Below, in pieces: positions 1 through 8,501 of a stretch of DNA of 64,000 nt (the first letter of the stretch is position 1; the number at the start of each line of letters is the position of its first letter). The DNA is from an uncultured Maribacter sp. Lineage in GTDB: Bacteria; Bacteroidota; Bacteroidia; Flavobacteriales; Flavobacteriaceae. Below the pieces are notes generated by a model. It did no database searches. It saw nothing but the letters and a program-made list of their open reading frames with translations, and was not told the origin of the DNA. The position numbers and the translations under genes are program-made. The stretch covers positions 241,828 to 305,827 of the forward strand of contig NZ_CANMBB010000005.1 in assembly GCF_947495965.1 (NCBI RefSeq), given 5' to 3'.

Positions 1-3000
1 CCTCTTTAGGCAAAAACCCAACTAAAGGGTTTTCTTCTCTCATATCATTTGGTTCATTAGTAGCTACCCCGCTACTTCTCCCATCTTCTAGTTGGTAATT
101 ATACTGCTGTCCGTAAATAGCAGCATCCCCAGTTTCAATACCTTTATCAAACATTAAAACTCTTTTCACTCGCATACCATCACCTCTTTTTGCCTTATTA
201 ATTGGTATTTTTAAATACGAAAGCGAAGGGTTTATTGCTTTACAAACTTGTGTTTTTAATGGGTATTTACTATTAACTGCCAAGCTGGAAACCAAAGTCA
301 TACCAGATGCAGTTATTCCTGCGACTTTTACTGCATCTCCAATATTATCTATCAACTTACCATCACAATCTGCAAGTTGATCCATTTCTTTTCCAAATAT
401 TTTTTCAATTTTTGATTCGCAACCTGCTGTATACTTACCCCATCGTTGCGTAACATAATAATCATAACATGCTTGCCTTGGTGTTAGTCTATACCCTTCA
501 TCTTCCACGGGATCATCAAACAAACCAACACCTATTAAATTTTTACCATCATTACTCCCGTCTAATTCAATAGAAATTGCCCCGCCATTGAGCTTAACTT
601 TTTTTACTTTAGCATAACCAGTTAGGTATTCTGACTTACAATCTTCCAAATCGGGATAAGAGCCTTCTAAAGCGTACAATAATTTAAAATATATTCGGTT
701 ATCTGATTTTAAATTACCAAAGTCATTACTGTATACATTATTGTTTGACAAATTAGTAGCATCGTAGTCCTTCAAAAAATATGCTCTTAAATATTCATAT
801 AATTCTTGAATTTTATCCGCATCTTCTGTGCTATTATATCCAATATCACTTAAATCTAATGTATATTCAGGATTTTCATAATTATCATTGGCAGATATTA
901 ATTTAACCAATGCCATAACATTACGATCTTGGACATAGGAATAATCTTTACTTTCATATTCTACTAAAATTTGACCCCCTGAAGGTAAAGTTACCTGCTT
1001 CAATTGCCATGCAGCTGGGTCAAAAGAATTTATTGGGATATCTCCTTGGTATGGCCATTTTACAATATTTAAATGCCTCTCTGCACCTGCGTACTGATTA
1101 CCCCCCCATGCATCTAAAGTATAAGGACTATATTCCGGGTTTTGAACATTTACAGAATAGGTGTTACTCAAATTAAAAAAACTATCCAACTCCGAATGTT
1201 CATCTATTAAATAAGTGGGATAATCTGCAAAATCTTTATATCTATAATCAAATTTATAAGAGCTTGTACGAGCATTAACTACCCCTTCAAATTCGGACCA
1301 CACTTTTCTAAGGGTTAACTTACCACTATTTAACTTTGTTGTATTTGATGGAAAGTTACCATTAACATTATTTGGTAAATTAGGAACAAGCGAATAGTCG
1401 TATTTAAAATTGGTTGTCTGTAGCGGAACATCTGGCCTATCTTTAGAAAATAAAACAACTTTTTCTAAATATTCTAATTGTTTCAATTCATTTTTAGCAC
1501 TAGGATTAATAGCTGCTGGATCACTAAATGCCAAATCCGCTGCTGCCAAACCATCAAATCTATCCAAACCAGAACCTTGCAAATATTTTGCCTGAATATC
1601 CGAATCATTAACACCAAAACGAGTTGGCTCACTTTTATTTGTAACAAAATAAGCTACATGCGTTTTTGTCTCTACTTTTTTAAGAAAATTAATTTCTTTC
1701 TCCCCTGTTGTCACAAAACCAGTATCATCCTTTAAATCCGAAATAGAATTTTTACTATAAAAAAGTCCGTTATACGGTATTCTCCAACGATACCAATTGG
1801 AGTTACCCTCATCATTGATATCTCCATATTTTTTAAAGTATTCAAAGGAAGTCCATCCTCCGAAATCTGATTCATCAGGACCAGGAGTACCTAAATCTAT
1901 ATAATCAGAAGTTACAATATTTGATAGAAGAGAAGTAGCTGCATACCCTTCTTTCTTAACATCTCCAACCACAACTCTATGTTGGCACTCTTCAACATTA
2001 AACTGATTATCTAAATACAAATTCTTAAAAGCAAGATAATTTTTCTCTACGATATCTTCTTTCTGAACATCAATAGATAGAGAAGCTGTATTTTTAACCA
2101 TCATATCTACATCATAGGTATATTTTAAACCTGCCTCGTTATAAATACTAAAACCGCTATTTGTTCCTTTTTGAATAAAAGAAGAACCAATTGCTTCTGA
2201 TTCATTTAAATTATTTACACCAGATGGAGCAGAACCAGAAACATTTGTTATTCCTGGAAAATTTGGTGAAGCCTTTAATTTAGATTTAGAAATATTAGTA
2301 TCTCCATATTCTACTTTGCCTCCCATATCTCCATAAAAACGATATTGATAATCATTATTAGAATCACTAAATTGGTTTTGATTACTCCATTCTTTAATAG
2401 TAGATTTATTATTCCCAAAAGCAAGATTTACACCAACGCCTACATTGGTTCCGATAGCCAATTCCACTCCTAGTCCAAAAGTTTTTATTTTGTTATCATC
2501 CCCTTCTATTTTTTCGGGAAAATAATTACCAACACTTTTCCTATATGGCCTAAAACCTCCAGAAAGTCCTTCTCCAGTTAACATATAATTATCCGGAGTT
2601 GAGAATGGAATACCTATGAAATAATCACGCTTATCAAAAGACTGTGCTTTTTCTGTAAAATAGTCCATTCTATATTTACCCATCTCACTTGGGGTATTTT
2701 CATACCCATAAGTGAAAACCGTTTCAAAAGCTTCTGATATATTTAAGCTAAATGCTCCTGTTAAACCTGTTTCAATACCCACTGGTGCTACTGCTGGGTT
2801 TATTTCTACACCAAAACTGGTATTAAAATTGTATCCTTTAAGTTTAGAAAGTGATGTTTGTACTCCGTTATCGGTAAAACTCTTAAATCCAAATAAACTC
2901 TGTGCAACTGTCCCTGCTGCAGATAAAGCCGAACCTTTACTAGCCAATATTTGTTCATTAGCCGTAACCTCTTTATCAAATTTAATTAATCCTTTATTTT

Positions 3001-3691
3001 TTACATTTTGTTTCTCCTTAAGAACTTTTTTTTGCTCTTTCTTTAGTAAACTAAAAGGATTAATAGTTGCACTAAAAGTAATCCCTGTAGCAGACCTATT
3101 CATAGAAAGACTCCCAAAACCCTTAGAAAGACTTAATGATATTGTTTTTGCTAGACCTTGAAAATTATTGTACCTAACATATTTTGACACTCCTAAACCT
3201 AATCCTCCGCCAGAACTACCACCAGAATCTTCACCTGAATTACTAAAAAACTCAAGATTAAGCTTTTCTGAACCACTAAGCGTCCAATTTGGCCTTGTCC
3301 TATTATATATATCTACAGGAGTATTATCATACTCATCTGGGAGCCCTCTTACTCCCTTATTAATAGCTCCAGGATTTAAAGTCCATCCATGGCCAACCCA
3401 GGAAGACTCTTCTTCTGGTGATGCCCCGCTATGATAAGATAATGACATAGCATAACCTCCTCCATCTGGACCAGGAATTTGTATAACAGGTAAATTATAA
3501 GTAAAGTTACCAGATAATGGGTCTACTAAATTAGTAGTTGCAACTGGCTCAAAACTTGAAAATTCAGGCGAAGCTGGACCTGATGTTAAAGCATAAATAG
3601 TATTACCCGATGGTATTACAATAGTTAACATCATATCTAACAACAAAATATAACTCGCTGCTTTTATGTATTTTCTACAAATAGAAATCAT
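1..3691 (-). CDS. RHS/YD-repeat-family giant surface protein, N-terminal part (runs off left edge)
   Basis: The frame stays open from an ATG at 3689-3691 to the window edge, about 1230 codons, so the gene is partial and its C-terminus lies outside. A hydrophobic stretch near residues 12-32 could be a signal peptide. The blocks that follow, VDPLSGNFTYNLP, SYHSG, SWVGHGWTLNPGAINKG and RGLPDEY, match the conserved N-terminal region of Bacteroidota RHS-repeat proteins; further in, NQYAGAERHLNIVKWPY and LPSGGQILVEYESKDY also fit that family. Such proteins are usually over 2000 residues, secreted, and form a shell around a variable C-terminal domain that is often a toxin. That domain cannot be seen here. 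The start is 7 bp after the stop of the upstream lipoprotein gene, so it is the last visible gene of a four-gene operon. Confidence 0.8.
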   Translation of the reverse strand, partial: MISICRKYIKAASYILLLDMMLTIVIPSGNTIYALTSGPASPEFSSFEPVATTNLVDPLSGNFTYNLPVIQIPGPDGGGYAMSLSYHSGASPEEESSWVGHGWTLNPGAINKGVRGLPDEYDNTPVDIYNRTRPNWTLSGSEKLNLEFFSNSGEDSGGSSGGGLGLGVSKYVRYNNFQGLAKTISLSLSKGFGSLSMNRSATGITFSATINPFSLLKKEQKKVLKEKQNVKNKGLIKFDKEVTANEQILASKGSALSAAGTVAQSLFGFKSFTDNGVQTSLSKLKGYNFNTSFGVEINPAVAPVGIETGLTGAFSLNISEAFETVFTYGYENTPSEMGKYRMDYFTEKAQSFDKRDYFIGIPFSTPDNYMLTGEGLSGGFRPYRKSVGNYFPEKIEGDDNKIKTFGLGVELAIGTNVGVGVNLAFGNNKSTIKEWSNQNQFSDSNNDYQYRFYGDMGGKVEYGDTNISKSKLKASPNFPGITNVSGSAPSGVNNLNESEAIGSSFIQKGTNSGFSIYNEAGLKYTYDVDMMVKNTASLSIDVQKEDIVEKNYLAFKNLYLDNQFNVEECQHRVVVGDVKKEGYAATSLLSNIVTSDYIDLGTPGPDESDFGGWTSFEYFKKYGDINDEGNSNWYRWRIPYNGLFYSKNSISDLKDDTGFVTTGEKEINFLKKVETKTHVAYFVTNKSEPTRFGVNDSDIQAKYLQGSGLDRFDGLAAADLAFSDPAAINPSAKNELKQLEYLEKVVLFSKDRPDVPLQTTNFKYDYSLVPNLPNNVNGNFPSNTTKLNSGKLTLRKVWSEFEGVVNARTSSYKFDYRYKDFADYPTYLIDEHSELDSFFNLSNTYSVNVQNPEYSPYTLDAWGGNQYAGAERHLNIVKWPYQGDIPINSFDPAAWQLKQVTLPSGGQILVEYESKDYSYVQDRNVMALVKLISANDNYENPEYTLDLSDIGYNSTEDADKIQELYEYLRAYFLKDYDATNLSNNNVYSNDFGNLKSDNRIYFKLLYALEGSYPDLEDCKSEYLTGYAKVKKVKLNGGAISIELDGSNDGKNLIGVGLFDDPVEDEGYRLTPRQACYDYYVTQRWGKYTAGCESKIEKIFGKEMDQLADCDGKLIDNIGDAVKVAGITASGMTLVSSLAVNSKYPLKTQVCKAINPSLSYLKIPINKAKRGDGMRVKRVLMFDKGIETGDAAIYGQQYNYQLEDGRSSGVATNEPNDMREENPLVGFLPKE

Positions 3692-3698
3692 AATCTTA

Positions 3699-4334
3699 TT
3701 AGTTTATAAATAGTAATTCTGGTAAACACTTAATTTTTTTTTTGTCGAACACAAAATGATTAATTCCTGTTTCAAAAAAAGGATCTTCAAAAACTATATC
3801 TATTTTATCTGAATCATCTTCTATCTCTTTAACTTTTGAAAAAACAATGTAAAATGTTTTTTTTCCTCCAATTTCATAGAGATTTTCAAAAGTTGTTAGA
3901 ACTGGTTTAAACTTTTTTCCATTTTCTGTTTTAAAAAAAATATATTCTTTTATTTGAAAATTAAGTTTTGACACCCTTTCCTTAAATTCTGAAACACTTT
4001 GAATATTGTAATTAGTTGCATCTACTCCGGGAATCTGATGCTCAATTGTAAATAAAAAAGTTCTAGACTTATTAAATTCATTAAATAATGATTCATATTT
4101 TTCATCAGAATCAAGCCCCCCTTTTTTAACTTCTAAATATGCTAAATACTCCGGAGGAAGATATTTTAAGGATAAAGAAAACCCATTAGCGGAATTCCTT
4201 TTGAGATAACCATTTTCTATTTGATTAAGCCAATAGAGAAATTCACCTTCGTTCTTAAAAGAAGAATTACACCCTGTACCCAATAATATACTTAGAAAAA
4301 TAAACCAAAATCTATTCTTCAACCCCTTTAACAT
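3699..4334 (-). CDS. Lipoprotein of unknown function in the RHS operon
   Basis: 211 residues with a hydrophobic N-terminus ending in a lipobox (LLGTGC, Cys at 22), so it is probably a lipoprotein. The rest is soluble, charged and rich in beta-prone segments; I recognise no family. Its start overlaps the end of the OmpH-like gene by 23 bp and its end lies 7 bp before the RHS start, which argues for translational coupling. A role in export, assembly or neutralisation of the RHS protein is a guess from position only. Confidence 0.7.
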   Translation of the reverse strand: MLKGLKNRFWFIFLSILLGTGCNSSFKNEGEFLYWLNQIENGYLKRNSANGFSLSLKYLPPEYLAYLEVKKGGLDSDEKYESLFNEFNKSRTFLFTIEHQIPGVDATNYNIQSVSEFKERVSKLNFQIKEYIFFKTENGKKFKPVLTTFENLYEIGGKKTFYIVFSKVKEIEDDSDKIDIVFEDPFFETGINHFVFDKKKIKCLPELLFIN

Positions 4335-4860
4335 ATTCTTGATTTAATGCTTCAATTATTTCTTCTGTAATATCACTTTTACCTTCGACATATAGTATAT
4401 TCCCTTGTCCATTTGCACCTAAAATGACTTTATAGCCTTTTGACTTACCATATCTTTCAATAAAACCATTTACTTTATTAAAAACTGCTTGAAGTATTTT
4501 TCCCTCTTCTTTGGAGGACTTTTCTTCAATGGTAGCTCCCGTTTTAAGCAAGACTTCTTTCATCTTGACCAACTTAGCTCTCTTTATGTTTTTTTCCTGC
4601 TCATTAAGTTCCGACTCTAATATTTCAAATTCTTTACTTTTAGATTCATATATTTTGCGCTGCTCTTTAAAAGATTTACTAAATTCCTTTACACGCAATT
4701 CATAGGCATCTTTAGCTTCCTTAAAACCATCATATTCCTCTATTACTTTTTGAGAATCTACTACAACAACAGAATCAGTTTTTAAAAAATTAGATATTAA
4801 AAAACATAAAAAAACTATGATCAAAAAAATGACCAAACTATATAAAATTTTAATTTTCAT
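4312..4860 (-). CDS. Skp/OmpH-like periplasmic chaperone, membrane-anchored
   Basis: 182 residues. Residues 7-26 are a strongly hydrophobic anchor or uncleaved signal, followed by VVVVDSQKVIEEYDGF, which matches the start of OmpH/Skp domains. Residues 45-125 are a long charged coiled coil, and the C-terminus (GYKVILGANGQGNILY...DITEEIIEALN) matches the terminal strand and helix of the family. Skp-type proteins hold unfolded outer-membrane or secreted proteins in the periplasm. The usual flavobacterial copies sit beside bamA; this one lies between a TSP3 surface protein and an RHS protein, which suggests a dedicated chaperone (inference). Confidence 0.8.
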   Translation of the reverse strand: MKIKILYSLVIFLIIVFLCFLISNFLKTDSVVVVDSQKVIEEYDGFKEAKDAYELRVKEFSKSFKEQRKIYESKSKEFEILESELNEQEKNIKRAKLVKMKEVLLKTGATIEEKSSKEEGKILQAVFNKVNGFIERYGKSKGYKVILGANGQGNILYVEGKSDITEEIIEALNQEYVKGVEE

Positions 4861-4862
4861 TA

Positions 4863-6338
4863 TTAAAAAATAATAAATTGACCATTAAATACTTTTCCCT
4901 GCAATTGTACTTTAAACTTATAAACCCCTGGTGATGCTTGTGTTCCATCCCATACGAATTTATTCCCAGCAATATCTGGATCTATAATCACTGAAAAATC
5001 AGAAGGGCCAGTAATCTCCCAAGTCCCTCCCTCAATATCAATCAAATCATCCAATACCAGATCTAAGGGGGCAATTCTATTATATTCAACTCCGTTAATT
5101 AGATTAAGATCAAACGGATTAACTTTATTAAAATCTTCTTTACTATAAAAGCTTATATTATCCCCTTCTACTTTATAAAATTCAGGAGACAACAATAACC
5201 AAAGACCATTTTGAAATACCTCTATTTTATATTCTTCTTGTAACTTAGTTATCTTAAGATTTAAAGCCAAATTCTCTAAAGTTTTAGCAACATTAATTAA
5301 TACAACCTCATTCTCTCCAGGTACAGATTGCAATTCTACAAAAACTTCGCTACTATTAGCCCCACTAGTTAAATCATTAATAACAGTATCTCCTGATGTA
5401 ACTTTAAAAGTAGAAATTGGAAGACCACTTGTGTTAATTGTTATTCCAGAAATTTCAGAATCACAAGGCTGAGTAGTTGCATCCAAATAATCATCATTAA
5501 CATCCGTATACCCTCCCTCTTTAATTACTCTTCCATTTTTATTTACGCGAGGAACACCCTCACCTATAACACCATCATTATCTGGATCCAAAAATCCTGC
5601 TTCTAAAACATCATTACATCCATCGCCATCACTATCCAAATCTAAACTATTTAAAATACCGTCACCATCAATATCCCGATTTCCAGAAGCTGAATTAATT
5701 ATGAATTCAGAAAATATAGCCCTTTTATAATACCCATTTTCACCTTTAAAAGAAGTATCTAAATAAAAATCTAACCCTTTACCTACTTTAATAGATTTAA
5801 TTTTATTAGCATTCTTAAAGAATACTAACTTACCATTAACATACCTAATTCTAAAATCATCACTATACCTATAAAACTTTTTATTAGTTACACGACTACC
5901 GTTTACATATATGGAGTACTTACCTCCGTCAAATCTTATACCGTAGTCAACATCAGAAAAATTAATACTTTCTTCATCAATACCAAAACCTACTATCGCT
6001 TTTGTAGATACTTTAGCTTTAAACGATACGACAAAATTATCTAAATAGCCAAAGGAAGTAAAAGGTTGAGAGTTAACGGAATTATTCCATCCACTATTAC
6101 CACGAGTAAAGTAAACATTATTCTTATAAACGCTTACATTGTTACGATTAACCCAATTATTTATCTTAATTTTTCGAACCCTATTTTCGAATCTATCGAA
6201 AATACCATCATTATCATCATCAACATCTTTTTTATCTATAACCCCATCACCATCAGTATCTATTCTATTCTTTTTTTGTGAATAAGATGTACTAATAAAA
6301 AAAGTAGCAAGAAAAACAAATACTAATTTTCTGTTCAT
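4863..6338 (-). CDS. Secreted protein with thrombospondin type 3 (TSP3) calcium-binding repeats
   Basis: 491 residues with an N-terminal signal peptide (about residues 1-20). Two acidic TSP3 clusters are visible: DTDGDGVIDKKDVDDDNDG near residues 27-46, and RDIDGDGILNSLDLDSDGDG near 222-242 followed by DVLEAGFLDPDNDG. Between them is a beta-rich region (about 55-215) that may be a lectin-like sandwich. The C-terminal 200 residues are beta-rich without a recognisable sorting signal. It is the first gene of the surface operon, 2 bp from the OmpH-like gene, so its product is probably exported together with the RHS protein. The D-x-D-x-D-G repeats imply calcium binding; nothing more specific is supported. 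Confidence 0.75.
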   Translation of the reverse strand: MNRKLVFVFLATFFISTSYSQKKNRIDTDGDGVIDKKDVDDDNDGIFDRFENRVRKIKINNWVNRNNVSVYKNNVYFTRGNSGWNNSVNSQPFTSFGYLDNFVVSFKAKVSTKAIVGFGIDEESINFSDVDYGIRFDGGKYSIYVNGSRVTNKKFYRYSDDFRIRYVNGKLVFFKNANKIKSIKVGKGLDFYLDTSFKGENGYYKRAIFSEFIINSASGNRDIDGDGILNSLDLDSDGDGCNDVLEAGFLDPDNDGVIGEGVPRVNKNGRVIKEGGYTDVNDDYLDATTQPCDSEISGITINTSGLPISTFKVTSGDTVINDLTSGANSSEVFVELQSVPGENEVVLINVAKTLENLALNLKITKLQEEYKIEVFQNGLWLLLSPEFYKVEGDNISFYSKEDFNKVNPFDLNLINGVEYNRIAPLDLVLDDLIDIEGGTWEITGPSDFSVIIDPDIAGNKFVWDGTQASPGVYKFKVQLQGKVFNGQFIIF

Positions 6339-6454
6339 TAATTCGTTAATTTGGTTAGTTTCGATTTAACTAAAATTAGCTTTATACACTAATAAATAAT
6401 TATAACAGTTATACTATGAGAATTTAAGTTCCTATAGGTATCAAAATTAATTCA

Positions 6455-6475
6455 TATCACTCTAGTAAAGTGATA
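6455..6475. promoter_or_regulatory. Inverted repeat in the divergent intergenic region
   Basis: A perfect 7-bp inverted repeat (TATCACT and AGTGATA, 7-nt loop) lies between the divergent TSP3 operon and the response regulator, 117 bp and 163 bp from the respective starts. It could be an operator or a small hairpin; the T-rich stretch on its right also permits a weak terminator. No TAnnTTTG motif was found next to it. Confidence 0.3.
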
Positions 6476-6637
6476 GTTTTTATATCATAATCTAAAAAAC
6501 AAAAAAATCGCCTTCGCATTATTAAAAAACAGGAATTCAAAAAATTTTAACCCTTCAACTGAGTTGTATTTTCTTACATAAAAAAGAATTACACATAAAC
6601 CAAGTAAACTATTAACCACTTTTTTTAACAAAATTTT

Positions 6638-7294
6638 ATGCAAAAAAAATTACGCCTTCTTATTATAGACGACCATCCTATGACGACTTATGGTTATGAA
6701 ATTTCTATAAAGAATATTGTACAAAATGATTTTATAGATATTCAAAAAGCTTGTAGTATAGATGACGCACTAAATTTTGTTAATACATCTATTGAAAACC
6801 CTTTTGATATACTTTTACTAGACATAAACATGCCTCCTTCAAAAAATCACAAGATTTTAAATGGAGAAGATCTTGGTTTTAAAATTAAAGAACTATCACC
6901 TAAGTCTAAAATTATAATTCAAACTTCTTTAACTAATTCAAATAGGATTAAATTAATTCTAAACAAACTACAACCAAATGGTTTTTTAATAAAGACACAA
7001 ATTACACCTGAAATACTTATTGATGCAATATATGCGGTCTTAGGAAATGAAAATTACTACAGTGTAGAGATAAAACAATTATTAAAGATTAAAAAAATGG
7101 AGATTGATTCTTTAGATCAAAAGATACTATACTATATTTCGATTGGAGAAAAAATGAAAAACCTTCCCAATTATATCCCTTTGTCAATAGCAACAATCCA
7201 AAGAAGAAAGGCTAAAATTAAAATGAAATTTAATATTCCAGATTGTACGGATAGAGAATTATTATCAGAGGCAATTAACAAAGGATACATTTAA
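6638..7294 (+). CDS. Response regulator, NarL/LuxR-like with a diverged HTH
   Basis: 218 residues. The receiver domain occupies residues 5-128: acidic pair DD at 11-12, phospho-acceptor D62 in LLLDINMP, switch Thr/Ser in the IIQTS stretch, and Lys in FLIKTQ. The C-terminal part (about 150-218) is the right length for a LuxR-type helix-turn-helix but is diverged (SIATIQRRKAKIKMKFN). No histidine kinase is adjacent, so it is an orphan regulator here. It is divergent from the TSP3-OmpH-RHS operon, with 299 bp between starts, so it may control it. Such regulators are common in flavobacteria beside sensor kinases lacking a fixed partner. Confidence 0.8.
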   Translation: MQKKLRLLIIDDHPMTTYGYEISIKNIVQNDFIDIQKACSIDDALNFVNTSIENPFDILLLDINMPPSKNHKILNGEDLGFKIKELSPKSKIIIQTSLTNSNRIKLILNKLQPNGFLIKTQITPEILIDAIYAVLGNENYYSVEIKQLLKIKKMEIDSLDQKILYYISIGEKMKNLPNYIPLSIATIQRRKAKIKMKFNIPDCTDRELLSEAINKGYI

Positions 7295-7646
7295 TTAAAT
7301 TCTTTTTATTATTAGTAAATTACAATCAGAAATATAGTAAGGAAAGAAAACGTCTATATTTTTAAATATCCAAGTTTTTTGTGGCTTTATAAAATTTAAA
7401 TTAACATAATCATCCTTTACATGGCAAATAATTTTTCGGCTAGCCCTCAATTTTTATTTGCTATGAAGAGATTCAATTTAGAACAACTTTTTGTTGGAAC
7501 AAATCTCGAGTCAATACTAACTAACACTCAAAAAATATTACATAGAACAACCATAATCATTTAACTTTTACTTTCAAGTCACCTATTCGGAGAGCATAAA
7601 ATTAGAGACTTCTAAAACCTCCCGTATTTAAGTAATTAAGGCGATA

Positions 7647-7670
7647 GGTTCGAATCCCTCCGGCTCCACA
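7647..7670 (+). other. Orphan tRNA 3' end (T-loop and acceptor arm), no intact tRNA
   Basis: The sequence GGTTCGAATCCCTCC followed by GGCTCCACA has the T-loop signature GTTCRANYC, the 3' half of a T-stem (CCCTC) and a 7-nt acceptor strand (CGGCTCC) with discriminator A. The matching 5' parts are absent: the base 5' of the loop is GATAGG rather than GAGGG, and no GGAGCCG lies within 100 nt upstream. A very weak partial match (GGAG at 7589) and an anticodon-loop-like CTTCTAA at 7610 hint at a decayed tRNA. Two readings: a degenerate tRNA gene, or a tRNA 3'-end copy left by site-specific integration (att site). No integrase is visible in the window. Confidence 0.55.
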
Positions 7671-7674
7671 TAAA

Positions 7675-7698
7675 AAAACCACCAATTTTGGTGGTTTT
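7675..7698. terminator. Bidirectional rho-independent terminator
   Basis: An 11-bp perfect stem (AAAACCACCAA with TTGGTGGTTTT, 2-nt formal loop) follows the tRNA-like end directly. The minus strand gives a run of seven Ts after the stem and the plus strand a weaker T-rich stretch. It lies 38 bp beyond the stop of the NUDIX gene and so probably ends that transcript; it could also end whatever RNA the tRNA remnant belonged to. Confidence 0.7.
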
Positions 7699-7736
7699 AT
7701 ATTTTTATAGACCTCTCTGGTAATAAGCAATTAACT

Positions 7737-8252
7737 TTAAAAATTCTCTGCAATACGTTTTAATAAAAAAGTCTCGCGCTCTATAGACATCCCTTTTTTT
7801 TCACTTGTAGCAATAGTTTTTTCGTTATGCATTATGGCTTCATGAATATTTACCCACACAGCTCTCATTCCATTTTTTGTTTCGTATTCTTCCATTTTTG
7901 ATGCTCCAAGTTTCTTATTAATAGTACAGGTATAGCAATAAGAAATCATGTGTTGCACATCATAATCTGGTTTATACCATGGCCTGTATTCTTCGTAAAT
8001 TCCAAAAGGTTTTATATTCTTAATATTTTTTGCACCAGTTTCTTCAATAAGTTCTCGTACCATACCATCTACTTTATCCTCACTTGCATTTAACCCACCA
8101 CCTGGAAGGCTATAATCTTCATATCTTTCTGTGTAAAGTAGTAAAATTGCATTCCCATCTATTACAATACTACGGGTGGCTAATCTTGTAAAAACCGATT
8201 TATTATCTAACGTTTTTATTTCAGGATGGTAATGGGTTTTTAATATTTGCAT
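7737..8252 (-). CDS. NUDIX hydrolase
   Basis: 171 residues from the preferred start. It carries a complete NUDIX box, G-x5-E-x7-REL-x-EE-x-G: GGLNASE, seven residues, then RELIEETGA, about residues 75-97. The family hydrolyses nucleoside diphosphates linked to other groups; substrate cannot be read from sequence. A longer reading with a start at 8288 exists, but a TATATTTG promoter element lies inside those extra 12 codons (8275-8282), so the Met at 8252 (MQILKTHYHPE) is preferred. It stands alone, divergent from the LRR kinase gene. Confidence 0.8.
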   Translation of the reverse strand: MQILKTHYHPEIKTLDNKSVFTRLATRSIVIDGNAILLLYTERYEDYSLPGGGLNASEDKVDGMVRELIEETGAKNIKNIKPFGIYEEYRPWYKPDYDVQHMISYCYTCTINKKLGASKMEEYETKNGMRAVWVNIHEAIMHNEKTIATSEKKGMSIERETFLLKRIAENF

Positions 8253-8274
8253 TGCAGAAATGAAGCTTTTTGCG

Positions 8275-8282
8275 CAAATATA
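8275..8282 (-). promoter_or_regulatory. -7 promoter element of the NUDIX gene
   Basis: Minus-strand TATATTTG matches the Bacteroidota -7 consensus TAnnTTTG exactly, 22 bp before the chosen start codon at 8252. A TTG lies further upstream, but at 26 bp spacing it is longer than the usual 17-23, so the -33 box is uncertain. The motif decides the start of the NUDIX gene. Confidence 0.5.
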
Positions 8283-8475
8283 GAGCAACTATATTATTAG
8301 ATGGTATACAATAACTTTATTTATACTTCTCTACACAATCCTATAAATAATCTTTACTTCTTTTTACCTTCATTATAGTTTTTAAAAATTTCTTAAACCT
8401 ATTACTTGGCAGTTTATCGTATTTAAATAATAATAACTTTCTATTTTCTTTATTAAAGTCATGCATAATAACACT

Positions 8476-8483
8476 TAAATTTG
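8476..8483 (+). promoter_or_regulatory. -7 promoter element of the LRR kinase gene
   Basis: TAAATTTG fits TAnnTTTG and lies 18 bp before the ATG at 8502, implying a very short leader. No clear TTG is seen at the -33 position. Confidence 0.5.
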
Positions 8484-8501
8484 CGCACTGATATTTAAAA
8501 C

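Noticed and set aside
2712..3161. 149-codon plus-strand ORF opposite the RHS gene
   Set aside because: It lies wholly inside the antisense of the long RHS frame, whose translation matches family blocks throughout. The plus-strand product resembles nothing.
7421..7564. 47-codon plus-strand ORF in the 442-bp gap before the NUDIX gene
   Set aside because: Composition is not clearly protein-like, there is no promoter or ribosome-binding evidence, and it precedes the tRNA remnant. Could be a fragment of a lost gene but unsupported.
7589..7670. An intact tRNA gene
   Set aside because: The 5' acceptor strand and 5' T-stem do not pair with the clear 3' part, and the D and anticodon arms show several mismatches.
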